Source: Cyprinodon diabolis (Eukaryota > Chordata > Actinopteri > Cyprinodontiformes > Cyprinodontidae). From it: 64,000 bases of DNA. The stretch is from NCBI GenBank assembly GCA_030533445.1, contig CM060064.1:3038916-3102915 (forward strand), in the 5' to 3' direction. The translations under genes were made by a program, and so were the position numbers. The notes below the pieces were generated by a model. The model saw nothing but the letters and a program-made list of their open reading frames with translations. It ran no database searches and was not told the DNA's origin. Of this stretch, positions 54,057-64,000 are shown in pieces; position 1 is the stretch's first letter, and each line of letters opens with the position of its first letter.

Positions 54057-55000
54057 TAGTGTTGTTTTCTTCAACAATGACAAAATTATTTCGTTGACAC
54101 TCCTTTTTTTCATGACAATAACGAAAACTGATGAGCTAAACATGGATCTTTGATGACTAAAACATGCCTAGTCATGTGTTTGAGTTTTTGTTAATGAGAC
54201 GAAACTAAATAAAAACTATCGGCTCGGTCAAATGTTTAAAATGCATCATTGTGCTGTAATCTGTCAGCCAAGCTAAGCAGTATCAGTCATACTGATGTGT
54301 CCTGTTTGGCCATGCAGCCCACCTGCCGTGCAGCTGCGCACATTCTGCATGACCACAGACGGATCAGTGGCAGGGGAGAAAGTAACCCGGAAAGGTCAGG
54401 TACTGTGCGCTGAACTATGACAAACTGCTCTGCTCTTCCAGCTGTGCTGGTGCAGAAATGCGTCTCAGAATCTGCACTTTATGCTCCACACTGATGGTTC
54501 GCTCTCAGCAGTATGGCTCTTCCTGCTCTCGCTACTTAATAAACTATGTGGCTGATCCTTCTCTGATAGTGTAAAAAAAATCCCTTTGTCTAACTATCAA
54601 GAATTTATTTCTTCAAGCTCACAAGAGGTGATGCTAAACATTCTTTAATTTCTACGTTTTTAATTTGTAATTTAAGGAATCCCTAGATTATATCCAAAGA
54701 AAATATTTCATTGCATTCTGTTTATTTTTGGATGAAGAGCCAAGTGAAAAGGTACATAGATCTTTGAATATTTCTCTCTCATTGTTCTAATTTCTATCTA
54801 TTTAAATATAATGTCAATGTTTCCTTGTGTTGTTATTCAAACATTTTCTGTTTCCTTTGATTCAACTAAAACCTTTTTAAGTATTTATCGACTTAAACCG
54901 ATTAAAACTATCACATGACTAAAATGAGGGGAAATAAGACTGATAGGTTTTGTCCTGAAGACTAAGACTAAATCTAAGATGGCTGTCAAAAACAACCCTG
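54057..55000. mobile_element. hAT-like MITE with TAGTGTTGTTTTC ends
   Basis: The left end TAGTGTTGTTTTCTTC and the complement of the right end, CAGGGTTGTTTTTGAC, are inverted. Near the ends are ACAAAATTATTTCGTTGAC and ACTAAGACTAAATCTAAGATG, as in a common fish hAT MITE. The flanks CTTCCCAT and CTTCCAGC agree only in part, so it is old. It directly precedes the Harbinger-like element at 55044. Confidence 0.58.
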
Positions 55001-55043
55001 CTTCCAGCATTGAGGCTCATAGCATTTTTATCACTGCTTCTTA

Positions 55044-55446
55044 CCCCTTGCTCACACTGGCTCCGGTGCGGTTACCGAGCCGACGGAGACTGCAACTCCC
55101 GCACACCCCCTCTCACACCGCCCTTTTGACTACGGTGCGGTGCGGCTCTGCGGCTCCGGCAACAGGTCCGGAGATTTAACAGAAGTTCACTTGAGTTCAC
55201 GTAACTTCACGCGATAACACGGCCCAAATAAGGATATTTGCGAGAGCTTGTTGCGGAGGGCTCCGGCACGCCGCAAGGTTAGCTTTCTTGCGGAATTTTC
55301 TGCAGCGCCGGAGTGTCTCGGTAACCGCAGCCGGACAGCTCAGCAGCCGGTGAGAGAGGTTTACGTCTTTTTAATGACTTGGAATCACTGCGGCGCCGCA
55401 CCCACCGCACCGCAACGGTAAGACCGGAGTCGGTGTGAGCCAGGGG
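55044..55446. mobile_element. GC-rich PIF/Harbinger-like MITE with TTA targets
   Basis: It runs from CCCCTTGCTCACACTGGCTCCGG to CCGGAGTCGGTGTGAGCCAGGGG; the ends are inverted repeats with a few mismatches. TTA is on both sides (55041-55043 and 55447-55449). The interior is strongly GC- and CpG-rich (GGTGCGGTGCGG, GCGGCGCCGC), unlike its surroundings. The 66-codon frame is not a gene. Confidence 0.75.
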
Positions 55447-56560
55447 TTATATGAGTCCAAATGTTGTTCACTTCTACAAAGCAAGCAAAATGCATGACAA
55501 TTCTAAGAGATTTTGTGAGAATTTTAAAAGATCCTCCAAGTATAAATACTGTGGTGCAGAGCCAAAGATGCGACTAGGAGGCACTGAATAACATTGAACT
55601 TGTTTCCCAAACGGCATCTGCAAGCTTACTTTTGGTTGGTTTATCATTATATATTTTCTTTCTATTCATTTTGGTTCCTTTTTCATTCAAATCATGAAAA
55701 CTGTTTTTGTTTTTTCTTATTTTGCCAATTTAAAATTTTTAATAAATATTCACCATTGACATTGGCTTTTAAAGGCACATTTCTACTATGCTATTTCAGT
55801 GGTGGACCAGTGTAAGATCAGTGAGCTCCTTGGCATGGATATGTCAGTTCAAAATGGTTAAAACATCTTGTATAGATCTGAGGCTGAGAATAACTTAGAC
55901 AGGTGATATGCTGTTTTAGTGTCTTTTTTAAACCTTTTGGTTTGTTGAGGGCCTTTATACTTTTTATTCCAGTTTCCACTGTTTCATTTAATGAAGATCA
56001 GATAAAATAAATGTATATGTTAGGAAACCAACAGAGCTTTAGACCTGATAGTAACTGAAAGATGACTAAACACAATAATTACCATGGTGACTAAATAGGG
56101 AGTGCTTTTAAATGGACACCTTCAAGCAGGACAGCTTTGCTAGGGCCCCGACAACACAGTCTTTTTGGGCCCCCCCACTACACCTATCCCTTCCTTACAC
56201 TAGCTAGCGGATGCTTTACTTTAAAATCACATAAATAAACGCAATTCTTCTGCAATTCTGTTCCTGGACCTGATCCCGACTCATCCTCAATTTATTTTTA
56301 ATATATAATCATAAAATCCCTCAAGCCTTTGCTGTCTTCTTCCCTTTTCCTTTTTTGTGTGCTGGACTTCTGAAAACCTGACATTCTTAGTTTGCAGTGA
56401 AACAAACTTTAAAATTTGCAGCCTGCTGTTGTCCTGGTCAAACAGTTTTATGCTTCAAGGAGACAGAAGCAAACATACAAGAAGCAGCCTAGGCCATCTG
56501 CTGAGGGCAACAAACCAAAATATTCCAGGGGACTTATACAATTTGGATCATAGGACAAAT

Positions 56561-56730
56561 ATGGTAAATGGACTGAATTTGTATAGCTGCAGTCGCACTG
56601 ACCTCTCAATGCATGTTAAACTACAGCCACATTTACCCAGTTCATTCATCCTATTTTTTTTTTCTGCTGTATAGGGGACACTCGATCATATGGTGCAATG
56701 TGAATGAATGCTCTGATTTCAAACTCCCAA
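56561..56730 (-). repeat. Degraded SINE-like 3' end
   Basis: ATGGTAAATGGACTGAATTTGTATAGC is the complement of the 3' end of the SINE type at 38648-38937, followed by a faint CACATTTACCCAGTTCATTCATCC. The rest is too diverged to place. Confidence 0.45.
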
Positions 56731-57449
56731 CTTACATAAGGCTTAGCGGACTGTAAGGATCAGGGCAACTTCTTGCTTCCTCCATTTCTCTACCAATGAT
56801 TTTCTAATGTTGAATTGTGACACAGCTGCTCTATTCCAGTGTCCTAGAATTGGAATGACTGCCCTGAGTTTGAAGTTGGCATCATAAGTAAGTCTCTTGA
56901 TTGGTGCATTTTGGGGTCTTTATGCACACATTTTAATATTATGGTGAATCACAGTATGTATTACTCTGCTCCTCCTAACTATGCTAAACGTAATGGTGCA
57001 AGCACTTTGGCTTTATAGTTACCAAAGTCATAGAAAACCAAGTTGTCCCACTAAGAATGTCATATAGATTTTAGTTTTATGTCTAATTTTTAGTTTGATA
57101 TTTATTACACTCACTAAGAATATGCATTTTCTTTCAAACAAGACGCTGATACAGAATTTAAATAAAAACATTTACTGTAAGTGAAGGAGAAAACATAACA
57201 AAAGTTGCATCAGGCATTCTTCCAGTTTTTATTTTTTATTTTATTTAAATTTAAATTTATCCTCGATATTTTAGCTCAAACGTCTTGCGCACAACATTTA
57301 ATGTAACTCCAAAGTAACACAGGGCCTAAATCGATGGAGGGTGCGTTGGGGCTAAAAACAAAGAGCTTTTTCAATCACAAAGCATATAAAAAAAAAATGG
57401 GAGCAAATCCACTGGTTTAGTTTTTATAAATTATTCAGAGTCTGAGACT

Positions 57450-57469
57450 GGGGGGGGGGGGGGGGGGGG
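57450..57469. repeat. Poly(G) run, 20 nt
   Basis: The run is uninterrupted G, about 80 bp before duplication unit 2. It is a possible length-variable site or assembly error. Confidence 0.9.
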
Positions 57470-57545
57470 ATCACTTTAACAGAACTCTGAGCAAGGTAAG
57501 TAGGCAGGTGGCACCATCGTGAGCACCAAGTTTAGCTTTTATATT

Positions 57546-59248
57546 CAATTCAATTCAGTTTATTTCTATAGCGCCAATTCACAGCATGTCATCTCAAGGC
57601 ACTTTCCAGTTCACCAGATCATCCAGTCAGATTGATTCAAGGTTTTCTATCTAAGAAAAACCAGTTGATTGCATCGACCCGTTGACTCGGATGCAATTCC
57701 TCACACCAAGCATGCTTGTAGCGACAGTGGAGAGGAAAAACTCCCTCTTAATAGGAAGAAACCTCCATCAGAACCACCCTGTGTGAGAGGCCATCTGCTG
57801 AGGCTGACTGGGGTTCAAGGAGACAGAAGCAGAGTTACGAAAAGCAACAGTAAAAGGCGGCCCCGTCCAGGAAACACACAGCCAGGCAGACGAGCTCCGA
57901 GCCAGCTCCCATGTCAGAGGATGAAGAGAGCACATCCAGTTAGTCACAGTCAGAGAAACAGGACTACACTGGAAAACAGGCCGAGCTCCAACATCTAGAA
58001 ACAAAGGTGTTGATGGCAGCAGCAGCATCTATATGATAGAAGGGCTGACAATATAAAATAGGATGTTTTTCTTGACAACTTAAAGACATTTACACTTCAA
58101 ACCTTGTTCACTGAAAGGTATAGATTTTATGAGCTAGGACGGAGATGTAGTATATTGGCAAAAAGAAAATGTAACATGGCACCATCAAACACCCCCGGCC
58201 ACCGATCACCACAACTTCTACAGGAACCATGGGGGGAGCTTGTCTCTGTCGTTTTTTATGCAATTGAATCGTTTTTAGAGTGGACTCTTAGAAGGATTAG
58301 CTTCTTTTCATTTTTAGGAAATCTTGTTGTATTTTTAAAGCTCTGCATTTTTTTGACACAATATATCTGTCATTTTAATTTTCCAGATCTGTACTTTCCT
58401 GGTCTTGGGGTAAGACTTTCTGATTACCCTTGGATTATTGAGGCTACCTTTTATTGGTTGAGCAACAATAAGATGTGGACCTGTTTTTGTAGTGTAACTT
58501 CAAAGCAGTTTGTTCAGACACTGAATTGTCAGAAGAGGTGTAAAGTTTAAAAAAAACAAATAAATCAATTTAGTCCTAAACACATTAAAAACGTCATAAA
58601 TGTTTTTGCTCTATATGTGTTCAAAGTCTCCCAACCTTTAATATTGCACTGTGGCACTAAAATTAGATTTTTTTTTTTTTTGATATTCCTGTTTTTCAGG
58701 ATTTTTTTGGGTGTGTCTAAAAGTGCTGCTTCATATTGTCATTACTTCAGCATAGGCCCCGCCCCCCACTGGCCTAGCAGTATAAAACCGAACTCTGCAT
58801 CGTTGCCAACTCAGAGATTTTAGTGCCTTTTCAGGCTCCTCAGGTGACCTTTTTTTGTCTAGTTGGAGACTTTGGTAGAAGTACATTAACCGATCACTCC
58901 GAGTTCACCCTCTTCAGCGAGCGGCTAGCGAGGGAGCCCCTCTCTCCTCCAAAACACAGGGACTCTGACGCAGCAGCTGCAACCTGTCTCTGCAGACAGA
59001 GAGCTGAGCTACTCTCTACTGTTTCCCCTTCGTATTTGAGTCCCACATGAGAGAAGCTACTGCTGCTCCCACCTGAATTAAAAATCAGAAAGCAAACATA
59101 ATATTTAGCAGGATTTTTTTCTTTAAAAATTATCATTTTTATGCATTAATACAGAATAGGGCAAGTTTCATTGGCTCTCAGCATAGAGAAAACAGATGTT
59201 ATTTAAAATCCCTTTTGAGACCTAATTTTATATGTTTTAATTGTAATA
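57546..59248 (-). repeat. Direct duplication, unit 2
   Basis: This is the same composite as 51283-52892: an L2 3' end (57546-58000) joined to sequence X (58001-59248). The joint at AACATCTAGAAACAAAGG is identical. The GC box is near 58755 and TATAAAA at 58781-58787. It is the longer of the two. The left limit coincides with the L2 tail in both units, and the right limit is near TTTTAATTGTAA. Confidence 0.85.
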
Positions 59249-59345
59249 AATAGCACGAGCTGCAATATCCAGCAGATTGTGATGTATATATATGATAGAC
59301 ATAGACTCCTAATATATTACTTTATTTTAAAACACGTGTCTAGTT

Positions 59346-59543
59346 CGCGGGACTACCGCCACTGTGCGCGCTCCCTCCCACCCGCAATGAGCTTTCAATA
59401 TTTGTCCCATGCCACACTGCTTTGCGGTGGGTCCCACGGCAGTGCAGGGCTCTAACTCAGAGCGGCAATCTGTCAGAGTGGGGCTGGAACTCAGAACCTC
59501 TGGACCCAAGCGCAACACTCTAACCACTAGGCCACCACTCCCC
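59346..59543 (-). mobile_element. tRNA-derived SINE, minus strand
   Basis: On the minus strand it opens GGGGAGTGGTGGCCTAGTGG and continues TTAGAGTGTTGCGC, an A-box-type tRNA head like that of the 41.95 kb SINE. A B-box-like GGTTCTGAGTTCCAGCCCC follows. The body is different from the 41.95 kb family. The end near 59346 is approximate. Confidence 0.65.
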
Positions 59544-59640
59544 GAATTGTACAGCACACTTCAAACTGGGCAACTTGAAGGGAAAGGAAATGGTAAATGA
59601 TTAAAATGAAATTAAAAATGAGCCATAAACCTTCTCAGAA

Positions 59641-60392
59641 GCTGTTGGGGGCAAATGGTCCTGGTTAGCTCTTATTGGGGCCCAGTCTTTGGCCAAACAA
59701 TGTAAGTTGTTGGAACAATTACATCACCACCAGAGAGTAGCAATGACAGCTTTTTCTTTGGGCAGGGAAACTAGCACTAAGGCTTCAGGAGATTATTTTA
59801 TCCAGGGTGAGGGAGTAAATAAGAAGTCCAAAAGGTTTAGGGTTAGGCAAGAGAATCCAAAAGCTCGGCAGAAAAGGAATGTCAAACATTTCCTGATAGC
59901 AAGGTTTTTAAAACCTGCGATCAACTGTCTGTGGAGCCACTATATTTAAAGGCAGAGAAGCAGACTTGGCATGCTTGGGCTGCAGTGGCAGAGTTTTTAC
60001 AGGGGAGAGAGATAAAGCTGATTGTCCTAGAGCCAGAGGGAAATGGCAAAGCAAGAAGGCAGACCAGCAGGATTCATAACGCGTATTTTATCCAAAGTTT
60101 GCCTCTAAAGAAAAGGTATAAACAGTTATGTCAGGGTAAGCCGCATTCAGTTCATGTTACTCATGTAAAAACACACACAAACGCTTTACTTCACCACACA
60201 AAACTACCCTTAGGTTTGTTGTTTTTACTTAAGAAACTAAGAAAATGTCTCCAGTGGATATTCAATATTTCAACTAATATGCTGTTGGTTATTTCAAAAA
60301 CGCAAAAGCAACAAATTAATACTAAACGAAGTGTGGTAGTGGAATTAACAAGTCATATTCGTAAACCGTCACGTCACCTGAACAGATGTTAA
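59641..60392 (+). other. Unrecognised open stretch in two frames
   Basis: One frame is open from at least 59641 to a stop at 59949 (RETSTKASGDYFIQGEGVNK and a Lys/Arg-rich part). A second is open from 59931 to 60392 (153 codons, with IKLIVLEPEGNGKARRQ near its start). The two overlap by 19 bp. Composition is less AT-rich than the flanks. It could be a retroelement coding relic with a frameshift, but I recognise no domain. It lies between a SINE and a LINE. Confidence 0.3.
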
Positions 60393-60424
60393 AGATGAAG
60401 GGATTTGTATGAAAATATTATTTC

Positions 60425-61243
60425 ATCCATCCATCCATCTTCTTCCACTTATCCGGGGTCGGGTCATGGGGGTAGCAGCTTCAGTAGGGAGGCCCAGACG
60501 TCCCTCTCCCCAGCCACTTGGGCCAGCTCCTCCGGGGGAATCCCAAGGCGTTCCAAGGCCAGCCGAGAAACATAGTCCGACCAGCATGTCCTGGGTCTCC
60601 CCCCGGGCCTCCTCCCAGTGGGACGTGCCTGGAACACCTCACCAGGGAGATGTCCAGGAGGCATCCTAACCAGATGCCTGAGCCTCAACTGGCTCCTCTC
60701 GATGTGGAGGAGCAGCGGCTCTACTCTGAGTCCTCCCCGGATGACCGAGCTCCTCCCCCTCTCTCTAAGGCAGAGCCCAGACACACTACGGAGAAAACTA
60801 ATTTCAGCCGCTTGTATCTGGGGTGTCGTCTTCCGGTCATGACCCAAAGCTCATGACCACAAATGAGGGTAGGAACGTAGATCGACCGGTAAATCGAGAG
60901 CTTTGCTTTTTGGCTCAGCTCTCTCTTCACCACAACAGACCTTAACAGTTCACGCTTCACAGCAGACGCCGCACCAATCTGCCTATCGATCTCCTGCAAC
61001 ATCTTCCCCTCATTCGTGAACAAGACCCCAAGATACCTGAACTCCTCCACTAGGGGCAGTACATCCTCCCCAACCCAGAGAAGGCACTCTACCCTTTTCC
61101 GACTCAAGACCATGGTCTTGGATTTGGAGGCACTGATCCTCACACTAGGCTGCGAACCGCCCTAGTGAGAGCTGTAGATCACGCCTTGATGAAGCCAATA
61201 GAACCACATCATCTGCAAATAACAGAGATGCATTCCTAATCCT
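60425..61243 (-). mobile_element. 5'-truncated LINE with 12-bp target duplication
   Basis: AAATATTATTTC lies on both sides (60413-60424 and 61244-61255). The minus strand carries the C-terminal part of a fish non-LTR polymerase: the end of the catalytic block (complement of CATCATCTGCAAATAACAG, which would read LLFADD), then SKTMVLSRKRVECLL, VEEFRYLGVLFTNEGKM, then SIYRSIYVPTLICGHELWV, and after a frame change near 60800 LLLHIERSQLRLRHLVRMPPG and RPTGRRPGGRPRTCW, ending LLKLLPP. The 3' end is a (GGAT)n tail. It is not active. Confidence 0.88.
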
Positions 61244-61449
61244 AAATATTATTTCTTTTTAGTTATTCCAAAAAAAGTTAAAAAACAAAAACAATCCCAC
61301 TTTGTTTCCAAGTTTGAAGACGTTTCGTTTTCCAACCAGGAAGCTTTTTCAATTTACAATGTCAGAAATAGTGTTGAGTTTGAAGCTTTATATAGTAGAC
61401 CAAAGACATGTTTGGGCTTAGAAAACATTTAAAGTGAACCAGAAGAACC

Positions 61450-61523
61450 CCCTGCTCGCCAAGGGGGTGGGTTAAATGCAGTAAAGTTCTCCAAAGTGAA
61501 ATCAGTAGAGTTCAATTATTACT
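61450..61523 (+). repeat. SINE 3'-end fragment
   Basis: CCCCTGCTCGCCAAGGGGGTGGGTTAAATGCAG...GAGTTCAATTATTA matches the last 75 bp of the SINE at 41954-42176. The tRNA head is missing. Confidence 0.65.
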
Positions 61524-62287
61524 ATTCAGAGATTTTAGAATTTCTTTTAAGGCTAGATATTTCCTGTTGGTGGGCCGTTTTGTTTATAAAGACCATAAAG
61601 CATTGTTAAAACTATTGTTAAATTCTTCTCTGGTTCTTCCCCTCTAAAAGCTTTAATCACTAGAGAGAGTTTCTAAATCCCCTTTGTTTCAGCAGTGCTG
61701 CTGCGAGCACCATTAGGATGTGTATCTCAATAATTTATGGCAGTTTTCAAGGTTGACTAAAGAATGTAATAAGATGGGGCATCAGTAAGTGCCAACTGTT
61801 TTTGACAAGTTTTTGAGGGATGTGGAGTCCTTATAAATAATCCTTTTAGGTCTGATTTTAATGCAAAACATTGTTCTTGTTAGAATGTGTTTCAAAAGAG
61901 TGTTTGAAATTATTCATGCTGATTTTATGCATTTTAAATCTCTCTATCAACTAACTTTAGTGACAGAATTTGGCCTGCTGCATGCAGCATTCAGTCATTC
62001 ACCTTCACTTTAATCTCAGTTTTTCCTGATCGCCATGGTTGTCCGATCCCGGCGTCTCTGCTGCTTCTATCTTGTCTTTCCTGAATCCCTTCCCTCAAAC
62101 AACAGGCTCCACTGCTAACTTCTATCACTTATCTTTCTTTTGGTGCTCTTGCCTCTTCCTGCCTGCTGTTGAAAATGCTGCAGAATACCCAGGCTCTTGG
62201 AGTGCAGGAACCACCAACTGTGTGAGGAGTTCATTTTTATCAGTCAATACACACACGATCTCATCTTACTTTATGTTGTGTGGACTG

Positions 62288-62556
62288 CACTGGAAAAACA
62301 ATAAGTAAAACTTTCTTAAATGAAGTGTATTTACCCTTGATTTGAGTAGGTAAATGAGATAGTTTGCCAATAGAATCCGTATTTTTACTCTCAAAATAAG
62401 ATAATTAGATAATATTCACTTGAAATAAGACAATGCAATTGTGTTTTCTTATTTTAAATCTAAATTGTCTTGTTCCATTGGCAAGATGTATCTTTTATCT
62501 CCTCAATTCAAGAACAAATGCACTTATTTTAGGAAAAAATGACTTTTTTCTCAGTG
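62288..62556. repeat. AT-rich MITE, CACTGGAAAAAC ends
   Basis: It starts CACTGGAAAAACAATAAGT and ends TTTTTTCTCAGTG. Inside are CTCAAAATAAGATAATTAG and GACAATGCAATTGTGTTTTC with inverted counterparts. This is the clearest of the three copies in the window. Confidence 0.65.
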
Positions 62557-62829
62557 TGTATGTTGATTTCTACTATCTTCTGTTGATTTTCAATCATTTT
62601 CAACCCTTTCTATGCCCCAATCCTGACATTAGCCCCAAATTGTTACCTGTGCATGTAATAAGCTAAACTAACTTAACTAACTTTAAGCGTAAGAAAAAAA
62701 AATGAAGACCAGCAAAATATCCTAATTTTTGCATAAACGGTCTTCAATTTTACAGTAAAATCAGAAAAATTGTCCCCTCTAGGGTTGCCAACAGTCCCTT
62801 GAAAAACAGAATCTTTCTGTATTTATTAA

Positions 62830-62897
62830 TTCAATTCAATTTCAATTCAGTTTATTTATATAGCGCCAAATTCACAACACACGTCATCTCAAGGCAC
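62830..62897 (-). mobile_element. L2/CR1-like LINE 3' end, fragment l (68 bp)
   Basis: Only the terminus is present, TTCAATTCAATTTCAATTCAG to CATCTCAAGGCAC. It is an extremely short 5'-truncated insertion or a remnant. Confidence 0.75.
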
Positions 62898-63602
62898 TCC
62901 ACACATTAATGAATTACCTGTCCTGTATTTAGTGGAAAAGAAACGCACTTTGTCCTGTATTACTGTGAGAATAAAAAATAGTCAGTAATAAGCTAATGGA
63001 AAATAAACAAGAACATGTTAGATACAAAACTTACGGTAAACTTTTTTCCTGTCCCTGTCCTGATGAGCTGACAACATATATGTAACGATCCAGGATACCC
63101 TCATCCTCTTAATGATTTTTTTTCCGTTTTACAACTTTAGCCTACAGTCATTGGATTTAAGGCACAAATATGTTTACAAGTTTGCTGTTGCACCAAAAAT
63201 GTGCAATATTTATTTATTTTATTCATTTTTACAGTATGAGGTTAGGCAGGACAGGCTTATGTTTAATATACTTATTTTATTCAGCAGAGTTTGGTATTTT
63301 GCATTAAAGAGAATTGCTGGATAATAATTTGTTTTCCATGCGTTCATGTCACTCACAAATATGCATCAAATTCAATCAGATTTGAGTTAAATATAAAAAA
63401 AATCATTTCACATACAAAGGGGGGGCTAAAAAAAAATTGCCACGCCAGGAGGGGTGAAGGCAATCGGGTCAGTTTTTCTATTTTTTTCAGGGAGTTGGCA
63501 ACCCCAGTCCCCTCTGACCCTAAAACAGGAGCACAAACAAACAGAGACTCTTGAATTTGTACGGAGCCCCTCTGATTACATGGTCAAAAAAAATTTTTAA
63601 TT

Positions 63603-64000
63603 GTGGCCACGAAGTAGTATTTCGTGCGCATGAAATACTACTTCGTGGCCACGCAATAAATTTAACGTGCGCACGAAATACTTATTAATAATATTAATAT
63701 CATTCCTGGACAACTGGGTAAGCAAATCAAGCGCGCCTTCTCTAAGGTCTGAGGTAGAGGCATTAGAGAGGCTAAAGCTCCACGATGGAAAGGGACAGTA
63801 TGATAGAATTTTATTTTAGGCTGGGAATGAGCTACAAAGACATTCTGAAAAGCCTGGCATCGCAAGGAACCGTCATTACCAAGAGACATTTAAACAGGAT
63901 ATTGAGAGCCAGCTCGATTTGCTTACCCAGTTGTCCAGGAATGATATTAATGTTAATAATAAGTAATTTGTGCGCACGTTAAACTTATTGCGTGGCCACG
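63603..64000 (+). mobile_element. Long inverted-repeat element with integrase-type N-terminal fragment (cut by window end)
   Basis: The arms 63644-63730 and 63914-64000 are inverted repeats of about 87 bp with few mismatches. The outer left part (63603-63623 and 63632-63652) is itself a perfect 21-bp palindrome around GTGCGCAT. Between the arms, 63785-63910 codes for MERDSMIEFYFRLGMSYKDI and then LKSLASQGTVITKRHLNRIL, which looks like the N-terminal helix-turn-helix of fish integrase-core (rve) proteins. The frame then runs into the right arm, so the catalytic part is missing. This suggests an internally deleted derivative of a larger transposon. It may continue beyond 64000. Confidence 0.7.

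Larger units (their letters stand above)
45607..64000 (+). other. 3' flank of grik2, or intron before a canonical last exon
   Basis: I found no sequence coding for the canonical GluK2 tail, and no other host gene on either strand. The stretch holds L2 ends, a Kolobok-like copy, Harbinger and hAT MITEs, a large direct duplication, SINEs, a LINE and a terminal inverted-repeat element, listed separately. I see nothing specific in about 45760-46180, 46585-47110, 47940-49560, 49845-51280, 52895-54055, 55450-56560, 56735-57545, 61525-62285 and 62900-63600. Confidence 0.7.

Overview
The window is vertebrate nuclear DNA and almost certainly teleost. Small GT-AG exons sit in long AT-rich introns packed with fish-type transposons: L2/CR1-like LINE 3' ends with the tail (TTGAA)n, hAT and PIF/Harbinger MITEs, tRNA-derived SINEs and solo LTRs. 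The placement within teleosts (percomorph-like) is inference only.

The only host gene I can support is the 3' half of grik2, which encodes the kainate-type glutamate receptor subunit GluK2 (plus strand). Four internal exons are certain: 2821-2939 (pore loop with the Q/R site), 7741-7958 (M3 and start of S2), 27869-28094 (S2 ligand core) and 45015-45265 (end of S2, M4, membrane-proximal tail). Their splice phases agree with each other, and together they read from F583 to K854 in human precursor numbering. A fifth segment, 45520-45606, has a good acceptor, stays in frame and ends in a stop codon with polyadenylation signals downstream. It would give an unusual short C-terminal tail. The usual GluK2 terminal exon is not visible in the window, so 45607-64000 is either 3' flank or the intron before that exon.

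Everything else is intron or flank shaped by mobile DNA. By region: 1-2.8 kb is an AT-rich intron; 3.37-4.80 kb is a Harbinger-type element with a Kolobok-type element nested in it; 5.12-5.16 kb is a perfect 18-bp hairpin; 8.2-9.1 kb is a solo LTR; 13.3-14.0 kb is a LINE tail; 15.98-17.29 kb is a hAT element with an 8-bp target duplication; 20.4-21.7 kb is a hAT-like element split by a solo LTR; 21.9-22.9 kb is a solo LTR; 26.7-27.8 kb is a hAT element holding two L2 ends, ending 109 bp before an exon; 32.8-33.9 kb is a Kolobok copy split by an LTR-like insert; 38.1-39.1 kb is an L2 end beside a SINE nested in another SINE; 43.3-44.9 kb is an L2 relic split by a MITE; 51.3-52.9 and 57.6-59.2 kb are a recent direct duplication; 60.4-61.2 kb is a 5'-truncated LINE with a 12-bp target duplication; 63.6-64.0 kb is an element with long inverted repeats and an integrase-type N-terminal fragment, cut by the window end.

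The most interesting items are the candidate alternative GluK2 tail, the five-copy Kolobok-like family (TTAA targets, AGG termini, decayed THAP zinc finger), the terminal inverted-repeat element, and the intronic hairpin downstream of the Q/R exon. All short open frames outside the grik2 exons look like chance or transposon-derived frames.
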